Below are positions 16,783 to 25,825 of a DNA stretch of 64,000 nt, piece by piece; the first letter of the stretch is position 1, and each line of letters starts with the position of its first letter. Below the pieces are notes generated by a model. That model did no database searches, was not told the DNA's origin, and saw nothing but the letters and a program-made list of their open reading frames with translations. Position numbers and translations under genes: made by a program. This DNA is from Rhizobium chutanense (GTDB taxonomy: Bacteria; Pseudomonadota; Alphaproteobacteria; Rhizobiales; Rhizobiaceae). The stretch lies in contig NZ_NWSV01000004.1 in NCBI RefSeq assembly GCF_002531935.1, positions 248,001-312,000 of the forward strand, given 5' to 3'.

Positions 16783-19497
16783 ATGGAAAAAAGCCTCGCC
16801 CGCTACATCTGGAAGAACACGCGGCTGCAGCAGCTGTGGATTCTGGCTGTCGTCGCCGCCTCGATGGTGCCCTACTTCCTGTCCTTCGACCTGCCGAAGC
16901 AGATCGTCAACGGACCGATCCAGGGCGACGGTTTCGAAGGCCCGGGCGCAAGACAGACCTTCATGCACATCGCCTACGACATTCCGCTGATCGGCCATGT
17001 CGAATTCTTTCAAGGTTTGCAGCTCAACCGCTTCCAGATGCTGATGGCCCTCAGCCTGGTGTTCCTGGCGCTGGTGGTGCTGAACGGCCTCTTCAAATTC
17101 TACATCAACACCTATAAGGGCCGGCTCGGCGAGCGCATGCTGCGCCGCATTCGTTTCGAGCTGATCGACCGGGTGCTGCGTTTCCCGCCTATTCACTTCA
17201 AGCGGGTGAAATCGGCCGAGATCGCCACCATGATCAAGGACGAGGTGGAGCCGATGGGCGGCTTCACCGGCGATGCCTTCGTCTCGCCCGCCCTTCTCGG
17301 CGGCCAGGCGATCACCGCGCTCGCCTTCATCATCGTGCAGAATTTCTGGCTCGGCATGATCGCCGCCGGCATCGTCGGCGTCCAGGCCGTCGTCATTCCC
17401 CGCATGCGCAAGCGTCTCCTGGATCTCGGCCGCCAGCGGCAGCTGACGGCGCGCGAACTTTCCGGCCGCGTCGGCGAAATCGTCGACGGCATCGGTACGA
17501 TCCACGGCAACGACACATCCAACCTCGAACGCGCCGACATCGCGTCGCGGCTCGGCCGGATCTTCTCGATCCGCTACGACCTTTACCAGTGGAAATTCCT
17601 GGTGAAGTTCATCAACAATTTCCTCGCCCAGGTCACGCCTTTCCTGTTCTACGCGATCGGCGGCTATCTGGCGCTGCAGGGCCGGCTGGACATCGGCCAG
17701 CTGGTCGCCGTCATCTCGGCCTATAAGGACCTGCCCGGCCCGCTGAAGGAACTGATCGACTGGGACCAGATGCGCCAGGACGTGCAGGTGAAATACCAGC
17801 AGGTCTACGAGCAGTTCAACGTCGAGCCGCTGATCGACAGCCGCATCCAGGAACTCGCGATCGCCCCCGTCGGAGCGCTGACGAGCGCGCTCGTCGTCAC
17901 CAACCTGTCGGTCTCCGACGACAGCGGCGCCCGCCTCGTCGACCACGTTTCCGTCGAGATCAAGCCGAACGAGACCGTGGCGATCGTCGGCCCGAACGGC
18001 AGCGGCGCGGAAGCCTTCGCCGAAGCGCTCGGACGCATGGTATGGCCGGATTCCGGCCGCATCACCATCGACGGCCGTGACCTGCTGGACTTGCCGGAAT
18101 CGATCACCGGCCGGCGCATTTCCTATGCCTCGGCCGATACGTTCTTCTTCCACGGCTCGCTCGCCAGCAACCTGCTCTACGGCCTCAAGCATGCGCCGAT
18201 GACCGATGCCGTCTATGACGAGAAGGAGGCGCAGGAATATAAATGGCACTCCATCGAGGCGGTGAAGGCCGGCAACCCGACGCTCGACCTCAACAGCGAC
18301 TGGGTGGATTACAAGGCGGCCGGCGCCAGCGGGCCCGAGGACCTGTTGAAAGCGATCCGGCCGGTGCTCGACGCCGTGCTGATCTCGCAGGATATCCTCG
18401 ACCTGGCGCTGCGCTCGAACGTCAATACCGACGTGCATGTGGCGGTCAGCGATCATGTCGTGGCGCTGCGCGCCTCGCTCAGAGACCGGCTGCGCGACGA
18501 GGGCCTCGACGGCATTGTCGTGCCTTTCGATTTCGACGCCTATAACGCCCAGGCAACGGTTGGCGAAAACCTGCTCTTCGGCACGATGAAGCGGCCGCTG
18601 ATGACCAATCGCAGGCTGGCCGCCCATCCCTATTTCCAGCAGCTCTTCCGCGAGACCGGCCTCAGCACCGATCTCTACGCCATGGGCCTCGAAATCGCCG
18701 AGAACGCGGTGGAACTCTTCCACGACCTGCCGCCAGACCATCCCTTCTTCCAGCAGCTGACCTTCATGACGGCGGACGACATTCCGACCTACCAGGCGCT
18801 GCTGCAGAAGCTGCAAAGCCGCCGCTTCGAGGACGCCACACCCGAGGAACGGTCGGCGATCATCCGGCTGAGCTTTGCCTATATCGAGCCGCGCCACCGC
18901 TTCGGCCTGCTGACCGACGAGCTGATGGCCAAGATCGTCAGCGCCCGCAAGCAGTTCCACGAGCATATTCCAGCCGATCTCGCCGAGCTGATCGAGCGTT
19001 ATGACGCCGAGCGTTTCACCCCCTCGGCCAGCCTGATGGACAATGTCCTTTTCGGCCGCATCGCCTATCAGCAGGCCGACGCCTCCGACCGCATCCGCGC
19101 CATCATGGGCGAACTCTTCGACGCGCTCGACCTTTATGACGACGTGCTGTCGATCGGCCTCGAATTCGACGTCGGCTCTGGCGGCAAGCGGCTGACCATG
19201 GTGCAGCGGCAGAAGCTCAACCTTGCCCGCGCGCTTCTGAAACGCTCGGACTATTTCATCTTCAACCGGCCGCTCTCGGCGCTCGACCAGCGCGTCCAGG
19301 ATCAGATCACCCGCAACATCGTCGAAGACCTGCATAAGGAAGGCGAACGCCCGGCGATCGTCTGGGTGCTCTCCAATGCGCGCCTCGCCGAGCTGTTCGA
19401 CCGGATCCTGCTGTTCGACCGCGGCGGTCTGGCGGAAGCCGGAAACTATCCGGAACTTTCCGAAAAAAACGGTATGTTCAAGGAACTGTTATCGTAA
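16783..19497 (+). CDS. ABC-exporter-like protein with a catalytically dead, expanded nucleotide-binding domain
   Basis: This 904-residue protein begins as a type IV ABC exporter: membrane helices and long intracellular loops over about residues 1-330. The ATPase region then departs from any active enzyme. Walker A reads GPNGSGAEA (403-411), with Ala409 where the ATP-binding Lys should be. The signature position reads LTMVQRQK (804-811) instead of LSGGQRQR. Walker B reads YFIFNRPLSALD, with Asn828 and Arg829 replacing the Mg-binding Asp and catalytic Glu. The H-loop His is replaced (WVLSNARL). About 280 extra residues sit between the Q-loop side and the signature. The frame is intact and codon use matches its neighbours, so it is not decaying. 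It may be a regulatory or scaffold subunit of a transporter, or a glycan flippase driven otherwise. It lies 75 bases before the cNMP-binding gene. Confidence 0.85.
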   Translation: MEKSLARYIWKNTRLQQLWILAVVAASMVPYFLSFDLPKQIVNGPIQGDGFEGPGARQTFMHIAYDIPLIGHVEFFQGLQLNRFQMLMALSLVFLALVVLNGLFKFYINTYKGRLGERMLRRIRFELIDRVLRFPPIHFKRVKSAEIATMIKDEVEPMGGFTGDAFVSPALLGGQAITALAFIIVQNFWLGMIAAGIVGVQAVVIPRMRKRLLDLGRQRQLTARELSGRVGEIVDGIGTIHGNDTSNLERADIASRLGRIFSIRYDLYQWKFLVKFINNFLAQVTPFLFYAIGGYLALQGRLDIGQLVAVISAYKDLPGPLKELIDWDQMRQDVQVKYQQVYEQFNVEPLIDSRIQELAIAPVGALTSALVVTNLSVSDDSGARLVDHVSVEIKPNETVAIVGPNGSGAEAFAEALGRMVWPDSGRITIDGRDLLDLPESITGRRISYASADTFFFHGSLASNLLYGLKHAPMTDAVYDEKEAQEYKWHSIEAVKAGNPTLDLNSDWVDYKAAGASGPEDLLKAIRPVLDAVLISQDILDLALRSNVNTDVHVAVSDHVVALRASLRDRLRDEGLDGIVVPFDFDAYNAQATVGENLLFGTMKRPLMTNRRLAAHPYFQQLFRETGLSTDLYAMGLEIAENAVELFHDLPPDHPFFQQLTFMTADDIPTYQALLQKLQSRRFEDATPEERSAIIRLSFAYIEPRHRFGLLTDELMAKIVSARKQFHEHIPADLAELIERYDAERFTPSASLMDNVLFGRIAYQQADASDRIRAIMGELFDALDLYDDVLSIGLEFDVGSGGKRLTMVQRQKLNLARALLKRSDYFIFNRPLSALDQRVQDQITRNIVEDLHKEGERPAIVWVLSNARLAELFDRILLFDRGGLAEAGNYPELSEKNGMFKELLS

Positions 19498-19572
19498 TAT
19501 TCTATTGGGGCGGCGATGGTAGGCGTTCCCGGGGGAACGCCCGGAATTTGAAGACGCCTGGTTCCAAGGACC

Positions 19573-20064
19573 ATGCGGCAGGGGATTGAAACGCTCATGC
19601 TGTTGAGAGACGAAGTGGAAATGCTGCGCCGGGTGCCGATCTTTTCAAGGATTGCGCCAGCCAAGCTCAAGCTTTTGGCCTTCACCTCCGACCGCATGAC
19701 CTACAAAGCCGGGCAGGACCTCTTCCATCAGGGCGATGTCGGCGACGCCGCCTATGTCATCCTTTCCGGCAGCGCCGATATCATCGTCGCCTCGCCGGCC
19801 GGCGAGATCAAGGTCGCCGACGTCGAGCTCAATTCCATCGTCGGCGAAATCGCCATCCTCTGCGATGTCTCGCGCACGGCGACAGTGCGCGCCACCTCGC
19901 CGCTTGAAGTGCTGCGCATCAGCAAGGAGCACTTCCTCAAGCTGCTCAGCGACTTTCCGGAGATGGCCGTGGAAATCATGCGGGTGCTGGCCGACCGCCT
20001 GAACCACACCACGGCGGAACTGACCGCCGCACGGGCGGCAAAACAGCCGCAGATGGCGCAGTAA
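19573..20064 (+). CDS. cyclic-nucleotide-binding domain protein
   Basis: This 163-residue protein is a stand-alone cNMP-binding domain without a DNA-binding helix-turn-helix. The beta-barrel begins near IFSRIAPAKLKLLAF. The phosphate-binding cassette VGEIAILCDVSRTATVRA keeps the Glu and Arg that contact the ribose and phosphate of cAMP (about residues 93-110). A C-terminal helix follows (FPEMAVEIMRVLADRL). A transcription-factor role is therefore unlikely; it should act through protein contacts. The start at 19573 has AAGGA only two bases away; 19597 is an alternative. It follows the dead ABC protein closely on the same strand and is the natural receptor for the cyclase at 5443. Confidence 0.9.
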   Translation: MRQGIETLMLLRDEVEMLRRVPIFSRIAPAKLKLLAFTSDRMTYKAGQDLFHQGDVGDAAYVILSGSADIIVASPAGEIKVADVELNSIVGEIAILCDVSRTATVRATSPLEVLRISKEHFLKLLSDFPEMAVEIMRVLADRLNHTTAELTAARAAKQPQMAQ

Positions 20065-20071
20065 GACGCGT

Positions 20072-20157
20072 TCAGCCTTTCGGCGGCCATTGCTGGGCGC
20101 CGTGGACGAGGCGCAAGATTTCCAACTCTGCGATTTCACACGCCAGATGAGCTTTAC
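20072..20157 (-). pseudogene. remnant of a RelE/ParE-family toxin
   Basis: Immediately after the antitoxin gene on the minus strand, one frame reads VKLIWR (from 20157), which resembles a ParE start such as MKLxW. Shifted by one frame, the rest reads CEIAELEILRLVHGAQQWPP and ends in TGA at 20072. The segment ILRLVHGAQxWP is the typical C-terminus of ParE-type toxins. About 60 central codons are missing. The simplest reading is an internal deletion that left the first six codons and the last two dozen. It cannot make an active toxin. Confidence 0.65.
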
Positions 20158-20612
20158 TTGGCTCCAGCCTTAAGCCGCGCCAGCAGCTCTGCCCGTTCGC
20201 GCGCCATCTGCTCCTCGACGACTTCATGCGGAATCCAGACCGCGTTCGGATCATCGGCCTCCCGGATCGCCTCCTCGACCTGTTCGCGGAACCACTTGTC
20301 GTATTCCGCCGCCTCATGGATACGGCGCAGAGCCTCCGCCCGATCCGGCCGCGATGCCGTCTCAGGAACGTAATCGGCCGCGTCGACATCGAACCGCGAA
20401 ATGCCGACATCCTTGAGATAGGAAACCAGGGTATCCATGCGCTTGAACACACGCACCTGCCGGCTGCGCTGAGCGGCAAGTGGCCGCTCGGCCTTGCCGT
20501 AGCGGATGACGACCGACCAGCCGCCGGTTTTGCCGACAACATGAGCAGCATCGACCGCACCGGCTTCGACAAGGCGGGAAAGGGTCGAATGATCGATGGT
20601 TTCTGCGGTCAT
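20154..20612 (-). CDS. orphan type II antitoxin of a ParE-type system
   Basis: This 152-residue protein has a C-terminal half (KWFREQVEEAIREADDP, then a VWIPHEVVEEQMARERAELLARL segment) that matches antitoxins paired with RelE/ParE toxins, where this helix-rich tail wraps the toxin. The N-terminal half, with VVGKTGGWSVVIRYGKAERPLAA and a segment resembling SRQVRVFKRMDTLVSYL, looks like the accompanying domain seen in rhizobial stability-determinant proteins. The start at 20612 (MTAETIDHS) is preferred; the reading frame extends upstream to 20672. The toxin gene that should follow survives only as a remnant. The antitoxin may still bind its own promoter or neutralise a toxin encoded elsewhere. 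Confidence 0.7.
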   Translation of the reverse strand: MTAETIDHSTLSRLVEAGAVDAAHVVGKTGGWSVVIRYGKAERPLAAQRSRQVRVFKRMDTLVSYLKDVGISRFDVDAADYVPETASRPDRAEALRRIHEAAEYDKWFREQVEEAIREADDPNAVWIPHEVVEEQMARERAELLARLKAGAK

Positions 20613-20737
20613 GGCAATCCTCGCTGATCGCCAACATGATATGCATTTAATTATAGATTGCAATGCATTCAATAATTGGAATTGCGACCCGAAACCAAAG
20701 CCTGCTTCCTGCCGCTGTCCGATTCGTGGCAGCGGCT

Positions 20738-20877
20738 GCCCCTCACCCTAGCCCTCTCCCCGTAAAAGACGGGGAGAGGGGACGTGCCCCACGAAAGGTC
20801 GAAGAGGACGGACAGGGTGCAGCATGGTCCCTTCGCCCCGTTTACGGGGAGAAGGTGCCGGCAGGCGGATGAGGGGC
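20738..20877. repeat. Rhizobial intergenic repeat with two strong hairpins
   Basis: The sequence contains a hairpin GCCCTCTCCCCGT / ACGGGGAGAGGG (about 20751-20781) and a second hairpin CCTTC-CCCCGT / ACGGGGAGAAGG (about 20830-20855). It is bounded by CCCCTCA and TGAGGGG ends (20739 and 20869), so the whole element is itself an inverted repeat. The form is familiar from many rhizobial intergenic regions. It lies just past the 3' end of the MFS gene at 20906, where it could stop or protect its transcript. Confidence 0.7.
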
Positions 20878-20905
20878 TGGCGCCCCTGGGGCGCAGACTG
20901 GCCGC

Positions 20906-22237
20906 CTATTCCCGCTGCTCCAGCGCCTTGCTGAAGGCGAGTGCTGCCAGCGTGCAGATGGCGCCGGAGAGCAGGTAGTAGCCGACGAAGGTCAAGCCGA
21001 AGCGGCTGGAGAGGCTGAGCGCCACCAGCGGCGCAAAACCGGCGCCGATCAGCCAGGCGAGATCCGAGGTGAAGGCGGCGCCGGTATAACGATAGCCGCG
21101 GCCGAAGCGCGACGAGATCGAACCGGTCGCCTGGCCGAAGGACAGGCCGAGCACGCCGAAACCGATAATGACGAAGGCGTCATGGCCGCTATTGCCAGAC
21201 GCGATCAGGATCGGTCCGACGAAGCTGAAGACGGCGATGATGACGGCGCAGATGGCAAGCTGGGCGCGCCGGCCGATGCGGTCGGCGATCAGGCCCGACG
21301 CGACGATGGCGACGACGCCGACCATGGCGCCGACCACCTGCACCACCATGAAGGCGCCGATCGGCTGGTTGCCGTAAAGGCTCATCCAGCCGAGCGGGAA
21401 GATGGTGACGAGGTGGAACATGGCGAAGCTGGCGAGCGGCACGAAGGCGCCGATCAGGATGTCGCGTCCGTGCACGCGCAGCACCTCGAGGATCGGGGCT
21501 GCTTCCAGCTCGTGCTGTTCGAGCAGCGTGCCGAATTCCTTGGTCATGACCAGGCGCAGACGCGCAAACAGCGCCACGACGTTGATCGCGAAGGCGACGA
21601 AGAAGGGATAACGCCAGCCCCAGGAGAGGAAATCTTCACTGGAAAGATTGGCGACGAAATAACCGAACAGCGTGCTGGCCAGCGCAAAGCCGATCGGCGC
21701 GCCGAGCTGCGGGATCATCGCATACCAGCCGCGGTGATTGGCCGGCGCATTGAGCGCCAGCAGCGAGGCAAGGCCGTCCCAGGCGCCGCCGAGCGCAAAG
21801 CCCTGGCCGAGACGGAAGAGTGCCAGCAGCGCGATCGACCAGACGCCGATCTCCTCGTAACCCGGCAGGAAGGCGATCGAAGCCGTGGAGCCGCCGAGCA
21901 GGAAGAGCGCGATCGTCAGTTTGGTGCCGCGCCCATACATCCGGTCGATCGTCATGAAGACGACGGAGCCGACCGGGCGGGCGAGGAAGGCCAGCGAGAA
22001 GATGGCGAAAGAATAGAGCGTCGCCGTCAGCCTGTCCGGCGCAAAGGGGAAGACCAGTTGCGGAAAGACCAGGACCGAGGCGAGGCCGTAGACGAAGAAA
22101 TCGAAGAATTCCGACATGCGGCCGATCACCACGCCGATGGCGATGCTGCCCGGGGAAACCGGCTTGTCGTCGTGAATGCGCCGCGCGTCGCGTTCGAGCG
22201 ACGCCGACGACGGTCCGTAATGCGATGTTGTAGCCAT
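20906..22237 (-). CDS. MFS transporter, metabolite:H+ symporter (MHS) family
   Basis: This 443-residue inner-membrane protein has about 12 transmembrane segments. Early in the sequence, GRMSEFFDFFVYGLASV and the loop LARPVGSVVFMTIDRMYGRGTKL (shown as RPVGS...DRMYGR) follow the MHS subfamily pattern of proton-coupled organic acid or osmolyte uptake (ShiA, ProP, KgtP relatives). The start at 22237 is fixed by a GAGGAGGCG site about seven bases upstream; a longer frame to 22351 is unlikely. It is divergent from the cyo operon, with about 380 bases between. The substrate cannot be told; related proteins move shikimate, citrate or dicarboxylates. Confidence 0.85.
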   Translation of the reverse strand: MATTSHYGPSSASLERDARRIHDDKPVSPGSIAIGVVIGRMSEFFDFFVYGLASVLVFPQLVFPFAPDRLTATLYSFAIFSLAFLARPVGSVVFMTIDRMYGRGTKLTIALFLLGGSTASIAFLPGYEEIGVWSIALLALFRLGQGFALGGAWDGLASLLALNAPANHRGWYAMIPQLGAPIGFALASTLFGYFVANLSSEDFLSWGWRYPFFVAFAINVVALFARLRLVMTKEFGTLLEQHELEAAPILEVLRVHGRDILIGAFVPLASFAMFHLVTIFPLGWMSLYGNQPIGAFMVVQVVGAMVGVVAIVASGLIADRIGRRAQLAICAVIIAVFSFVGPILIASGNSGHDAFVIIGFGVLGLSFGQATGSISSRFGRGYRYTGAAFTSDLAWLIGAGFAPLVALSLSSRFGLTFVGYYLLSGAICTLAALAFSKALEQRE

Positions 22238-22615
22238 GAAAAACGCCTCCTCGTTAAGGCGCTTCCGGCAAAGCGCCTCAAGCCTGATCTTGATCAAACC
22301 CGCAGGCTTATCAAGTGCGTGAGATGTAAATAGTTCATCTGTGCGGCTCAAATTGAGCGCGGGTGGAAAAAATTGGCGTGATCCGGACAGTAATTTGTCT
22401 TGGGAACGCTGGCCTGACCGATTCTTGCGGATATATTGACCGAAACACGCGCTGGCGAAAAATCCTTCTTGATTTCATCAGGATTTCAAAGCACTAGCGC
22501 ACAAGATTTGTGCCGCAATGCGGCATACTTGCTGCACTGCGACCAAAGGCCTCATGTCGCGATCCGGTTCAGTGCTTTAGTCGCGGAACAAACGAAACAA
22601 CAAGAGCTTAGAGAC
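22238..22615. other. divergent intergenic region between MFS gene and cyoA
   Basis: These 378 bases separate two divergent genes and must hold both promoters. The region is noticeably more AT-rich than the flanking genes. A TATATT sequence near 22432 could be a -10 element for cyo, but I cannot pair it confidently with a -35. The frame upstream of cyoA stays open from 22436 and gives unlikely protein. I see no RNA gene or repeat. Confidence 0.4.
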
Positions 22616-23779
22616 GTGCCAAAACTCGTGAAGTTTTCCCGCCTTCTATCCGTCTTGCCGCTGCTTTTCCTGGCAGGATGCAACATGGTGGTCATGGCGC
22701 CTTCCGGCGACATCGCCATGCAACAGCGCGATCTCATCGTCATCTCGACGGTGCTGATGCTGCTGATCATCGTCCCGGTGATCTTCCTGACGCTGTTCTT
22801 CGCCTGGCGCTACCGCCGCTCCAATACGGCCGCAACCTACGCGCCGGAATGGCACCATTCGACCCGCCTCGAAATCGTCATCTGGGCCGCACCGCTGGCG
22901 ATCATCATCGCGCTCGGCGCCGTGACCTGGATTTCCACCCATAAGCTCGATCCCTACCGCCCGCTCGACCGCCTCGATGCCGAGCGCGCCATCCCGGCCG
23001 ATACCAAGCCGCTGACCGTCGAGGTCGTGGCGCTCGACTGGAAGTGGCTGTTCTTCTATCCCGAACTCGGCATCGCCACCGTCAACGAGCTTGCCGCGCC
23101 GGTGGACACGCCGATCAATTTCAAGATCACCGCGTCCTCGGTGATGAACTCCTTCTACATCCCTGCGCTGGCCGGCCAAATCTACGCCATGCCCGGCATG
23201 GAGACGAAGCTGCACGCCGTCATCAACCGGGAAGGCGAGTATGAGGGCTTCTCGGCCAATTACAGCGGCGCCGGCTTCTCGCACATGCGCTTCAAGTTTC
23301 ATGGCCTCGACCGCGAAGGCTTCGACGCCTGGGTGGCCAAGGTCAAGCAGCAGGGCACGATGCTCAACCGCGACGCCTATCTGAAGCTCGAGAAGCCGAG
23401 CGAGAAGGAACCGGTGCGCTATTATGCCGGCGCCGATGCCGACCTCTACGACGCCATCCGCAACATGTGCGCCACGCCAGGCAAGATGTGCATGAACGAG
23501 ATGATGCACATCGACATGATGGGCGGCGGCGGCAAGGAAAGTGCCGAGAACCGCGAGAAGCTGCAATATGACAACCGCCATGCCGACGAAGGCATCGTGG
23601 CGCCGGCGGCCACAGTGCCGGCGACGGGTGCTCCGGCGCGCAGCGAGCCCGAGCGTACCGACGGCAGCAGCATGCAGCACGACATGCCCGGCATGGATAT
23701 GCAGCATGACGGCCATTCCATGCCCGGCATGGGCAATGGCGCCGATCCGGCGCCGGCGCAGCTCAACAACAACAATTAA
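22616..23779 (+). CDS. cyoA: cytochrome o ubiquinol oxidase subunit II
   Basis: This 387-residue lipoprotein subunit belongs to the bo3-type quinol oxidase, a proton-pumping terminal oxidase. The signal ends in the lipobox LFLAGC with Cys22, followed by two transmembrane helices and a periplasmic cupredoxin domain. The CuA ligands of cytochrome c oxidase are absent: the ligand loop reads FSANYSGAGFSHMRFKF without the two cysteines, so quinol is the electron donor. The C-terminal 80 residues form a tail rich in Met and His (MQHDMPGMDMQHDGHSMPGM). The start is uncertain between GTG codons at 22616 and 22628; both keep the signal sequence. It is the first gene of cyoABCD. Confidence 0.95.
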   Translation: MPKLVKFSRLLSVLPLLFLAGCNMVVMAPSGDIAMQQRDLIVISTVLMLLIIVPVIFLTLFFAWRYRRSNTAATYAPEWHHSTRLEIVIWAAPLAIIIALGAVTWISTHKLDPYRPLDRLDAERAIPADTKPLTVEVVALDWKWLFFYPELGIATVNELAAPVDTPINFKITASSVMNSFYIPALAGQIYAMPGMETKLHAVINREGEYEGFSANYSGAGFSHMRFKFHGLDREGFDAWVAKVKQQGTMLNRDAYLKLEKPSEKEPVRYYAGADADLYDAIRNMCATPGKMCMNEMMHIDMMGGGGKESAENREKLQYDNRHADEGIVAPAATVPATGAPARSEPERTDGSSMQHDMPGMDMQHDGHSMPGMGNGADPAPAQLNNNN

Positions 23780-23821
23780 CCTGGCGCTTTGCGTCGCAAG
23801 ACATAATGAACGGGTTGTTCC

Positions 23822-25825
23822 ATGTTTTCCAATCCTGACCTCCTGAAGTTCGTCTTCGGCCGGTTGACCCTCGATGCCATTCCCTATCACGAGCCGATCC
23901 TGGTCGTGACCTTCATCGGCGTCGTCATCGGCGGCCTCGCCGTGCTCGGCCTCATCACCTATTTCAAGTTCTGGGGTCCGCTCTGGCGCGACTGGATCTG
24001 CAGCGTCGATCACAAGAAGATCGGCATCATGTATGTGATCCTCGCCGTCATCATGCTGCTGCGCGGCTTCTCCGACGCCATCCTGATGCGCATCCAGCAG
24101 GCGATCGCCTTCAACGGTTCGGAGGGTTATCTGCCGCCGCACCATTACGACCAGATCTTCACCGCCCACGGCGTCATCATGATCTTCTTCGTGGCGATGC
24201 CCTTCGTCACCGGCCTGATGAACTTCGTGGTGCCGCTGCAGATCGGCGCGCGCGACGTCTCCTTCCCCTTCCTCAACAACTTCTCCTTCTGGATGACGAC
24301 AGCAGGCGCGATCGTCATCATGCTGTCGCTGTTCATCGGCGAATTCGCCCAGACCGGCTGGCTGGCCTACCCGCCGCTGTCGGGCGCCGCCTACAGTCCG
24401 GGCGTCGGCGTCGACTATTATATCTGGGGCCTGCAGGTGGCCGGTGTGGGAACGACGCTTTCGGGCATCAACCTGATCGCCACCATCGTCAAGATGCGTG
24501 CGCCGGGCATGACCTTCATGAAGATGCCGGTCTTCACCTGGACGGCGCTCTGCACCAACGTGCTGATCGTCGCCTCCTTCCCGATCCTGACGGCAACGCT
24601 CGCCCTGCTGTCGCTCGACCGCTACGCCGGGACGAACTTCTTCACCAACGACCTCGGCGGCAATCCGATGATGTACATCAACCTCATCTGGATCTGGGGC
24701 CATCCGGAGGTCTACATCCTGGTGCTGCCGGCCTTCGGCATCTTCTCGGAAGTCGTCGCCACCTTCTCCGGTAAGCGCCTCTTCGGCTACGCCTCCATGG
24801 TCTACGCCACCTGCGTGATCATGATCCTGTCCTACATCGTCTGGCTGCACCATTTCTTCACGATGGGCTCGGGTGCTTCCGTCAACTCGTTCTTCGGCAT
24901 CACCACGATGATCATCTCGATCCCAACCGGGGCGAAGATCTTCAACTGGCTGTTCACCATGTATCGCGGCCGCATCCGCTACGAGGTGCCGATGCTGTGG
25001 ACGGTCGGCTTCATGGTGACCTTCGTCATCGGCGGCATGACCGGCGTCATGCTCGCCGTGCCGCCGGCCGACTTCGTGCTGCACAATTCGCTGTTCCTCA
25101 TCGCCCACTTCCACAACGTCATCATCGGCGGCGTTCTCTTCGGCATGTTCGCCGGCGTGAACTACTGGTTCCCGAAGGCCTTCGGCTTCAAGCTCGATCC
25201 CTTCTGGGGCAAGCTGAGCTTCTGGTTCTGGCAGATCGGCTTCTGGTTCGCCTTCATGCCGCTCTATGTGCTCGGCCTGATGGGCGTCACCCGCCGCATG
25301 AGCCAGTTCGAGGACCCGTCGCTGCAGATCTGGTTCATCATCGCCGCCTTCGGCGTCGGCCTGATCGCGCTCGGCATCGCCGCCTTCCTGATCCAGATCG
25401 TCGTCAGCTTCATGAAGCGCGAAGAACTGCGCGACGACAGCGGCGATCCCTGGGACGGCCGCACGCTGGAATGGTCGACCGCTTCGCCGCCCCCGGATTA
25501 CAACTTTGCCTTCACGCCCGTCGTGCACGACCATGACAGCTGGTACGACATGAAGAACCGCGGTTATGCCCGCCCGCTGGAAGGCTTCCGGCCGATCCAC
25601 ATGCCGAAGAACACCGGCACCGGCGCGATCCTGTCTGCTATCAGCGTCGCGCTCGCCTTCGGGCTGATCTGGTACATGTGGTGGCTGGTCGTCGTCTCCG
25701 CCATCGCCATGCTCGTCGTTGCGATCGGCCATACCTTCAACTACAGACGCGACTTCTACATCGCCGCCGACGAGGTAACCGAAACGGAAGGCAAGCGCAC
25801 GGCGCTGCTTGCCGAGCAGGTGTAA
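23822..25825 (+). CDS. cyoB: cytochrome o ubiquinol oxidase subunit I
   Basis: This 667-residue catalytic subunit has about 15 transmembrane helices. It binds low-spin haem b, high-spin haem o and CuB. The haem and copper ligands are visible: the first haem His in [11 protein letters not shown], the CuB and cross-linked Tyr loop [15 protein letters not shown], the His pair in VWLHHFF, and the two haem histidines in [10 protein letters not shown]. The length matches E. coli CyoB, including the extra helices at both ends. It begins 42 bases after cyoA, and its TAA overlaps the cyoC start by one base. Confidence 0.97.
   Translation: MFSNPDLLKFVFGRLTLDAIPYHEPILVVTFIGVVIGGLAVLGLITYFKFWGPLWRDWICSVDHKKIGIMYVILAVIMLLRGFSDAILMRIQQAIAFNGSEGYLPPHHYDQIFTAHGVIMIFFVAMPFVTGLMNFVVPLQIGARDVSFPFLNNFSFWMTTAGAIVIMLSLFIGEFAQTGWLAYPPLSGAAYSPGVGVDYYIWGLQVAGVGTTLSGINLIATIVKMRAPGMTFMKMPVFTWTALCTNVLIVASFPILTATLALLSLDRYAGTNFFTNDLGGNPMMYINLIWIWGHPEVYILVLPAFGIFSEVVATFSGKRLFGYASMVYATCVIMILSYIVWLHHFFTMGSGASVNSFFGITTMIISIPTGAKIFNWLFTMYRGRIRYEVPMLWTVGFMVTFVIGGMTGVMLAVPPADFVLHNSLFLIAHFHNVIIGGVLFGMFAGVNYWFPKAFGFKLDPFWGKLSFWFWQIGFWFAFMPLYVLGLMGVTRRMSQFEDPSLQIWFIIAAFGVGLIALGIAAFLIQIVVSFMKREELRDDSGDPWDGRTLEWSTASPPPDYNFAFTPVVHDHDSWYDMKNRGYARPLEGFRPIHMPKNTGTGAILSAISVALAFGLIWYMWWLVVVSAIAMLVVAIGHTFNYRRDFYIAADEVTETEGKRTALLAEQV

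Noticed and set aside
20738..20877. CRISPR-like appearance of repeated CCCCGT/ACGGGG units
   Set aside because: Only two hairpins with no regular spacers; it is a dispersed palindromic element, and no cas gene is present.
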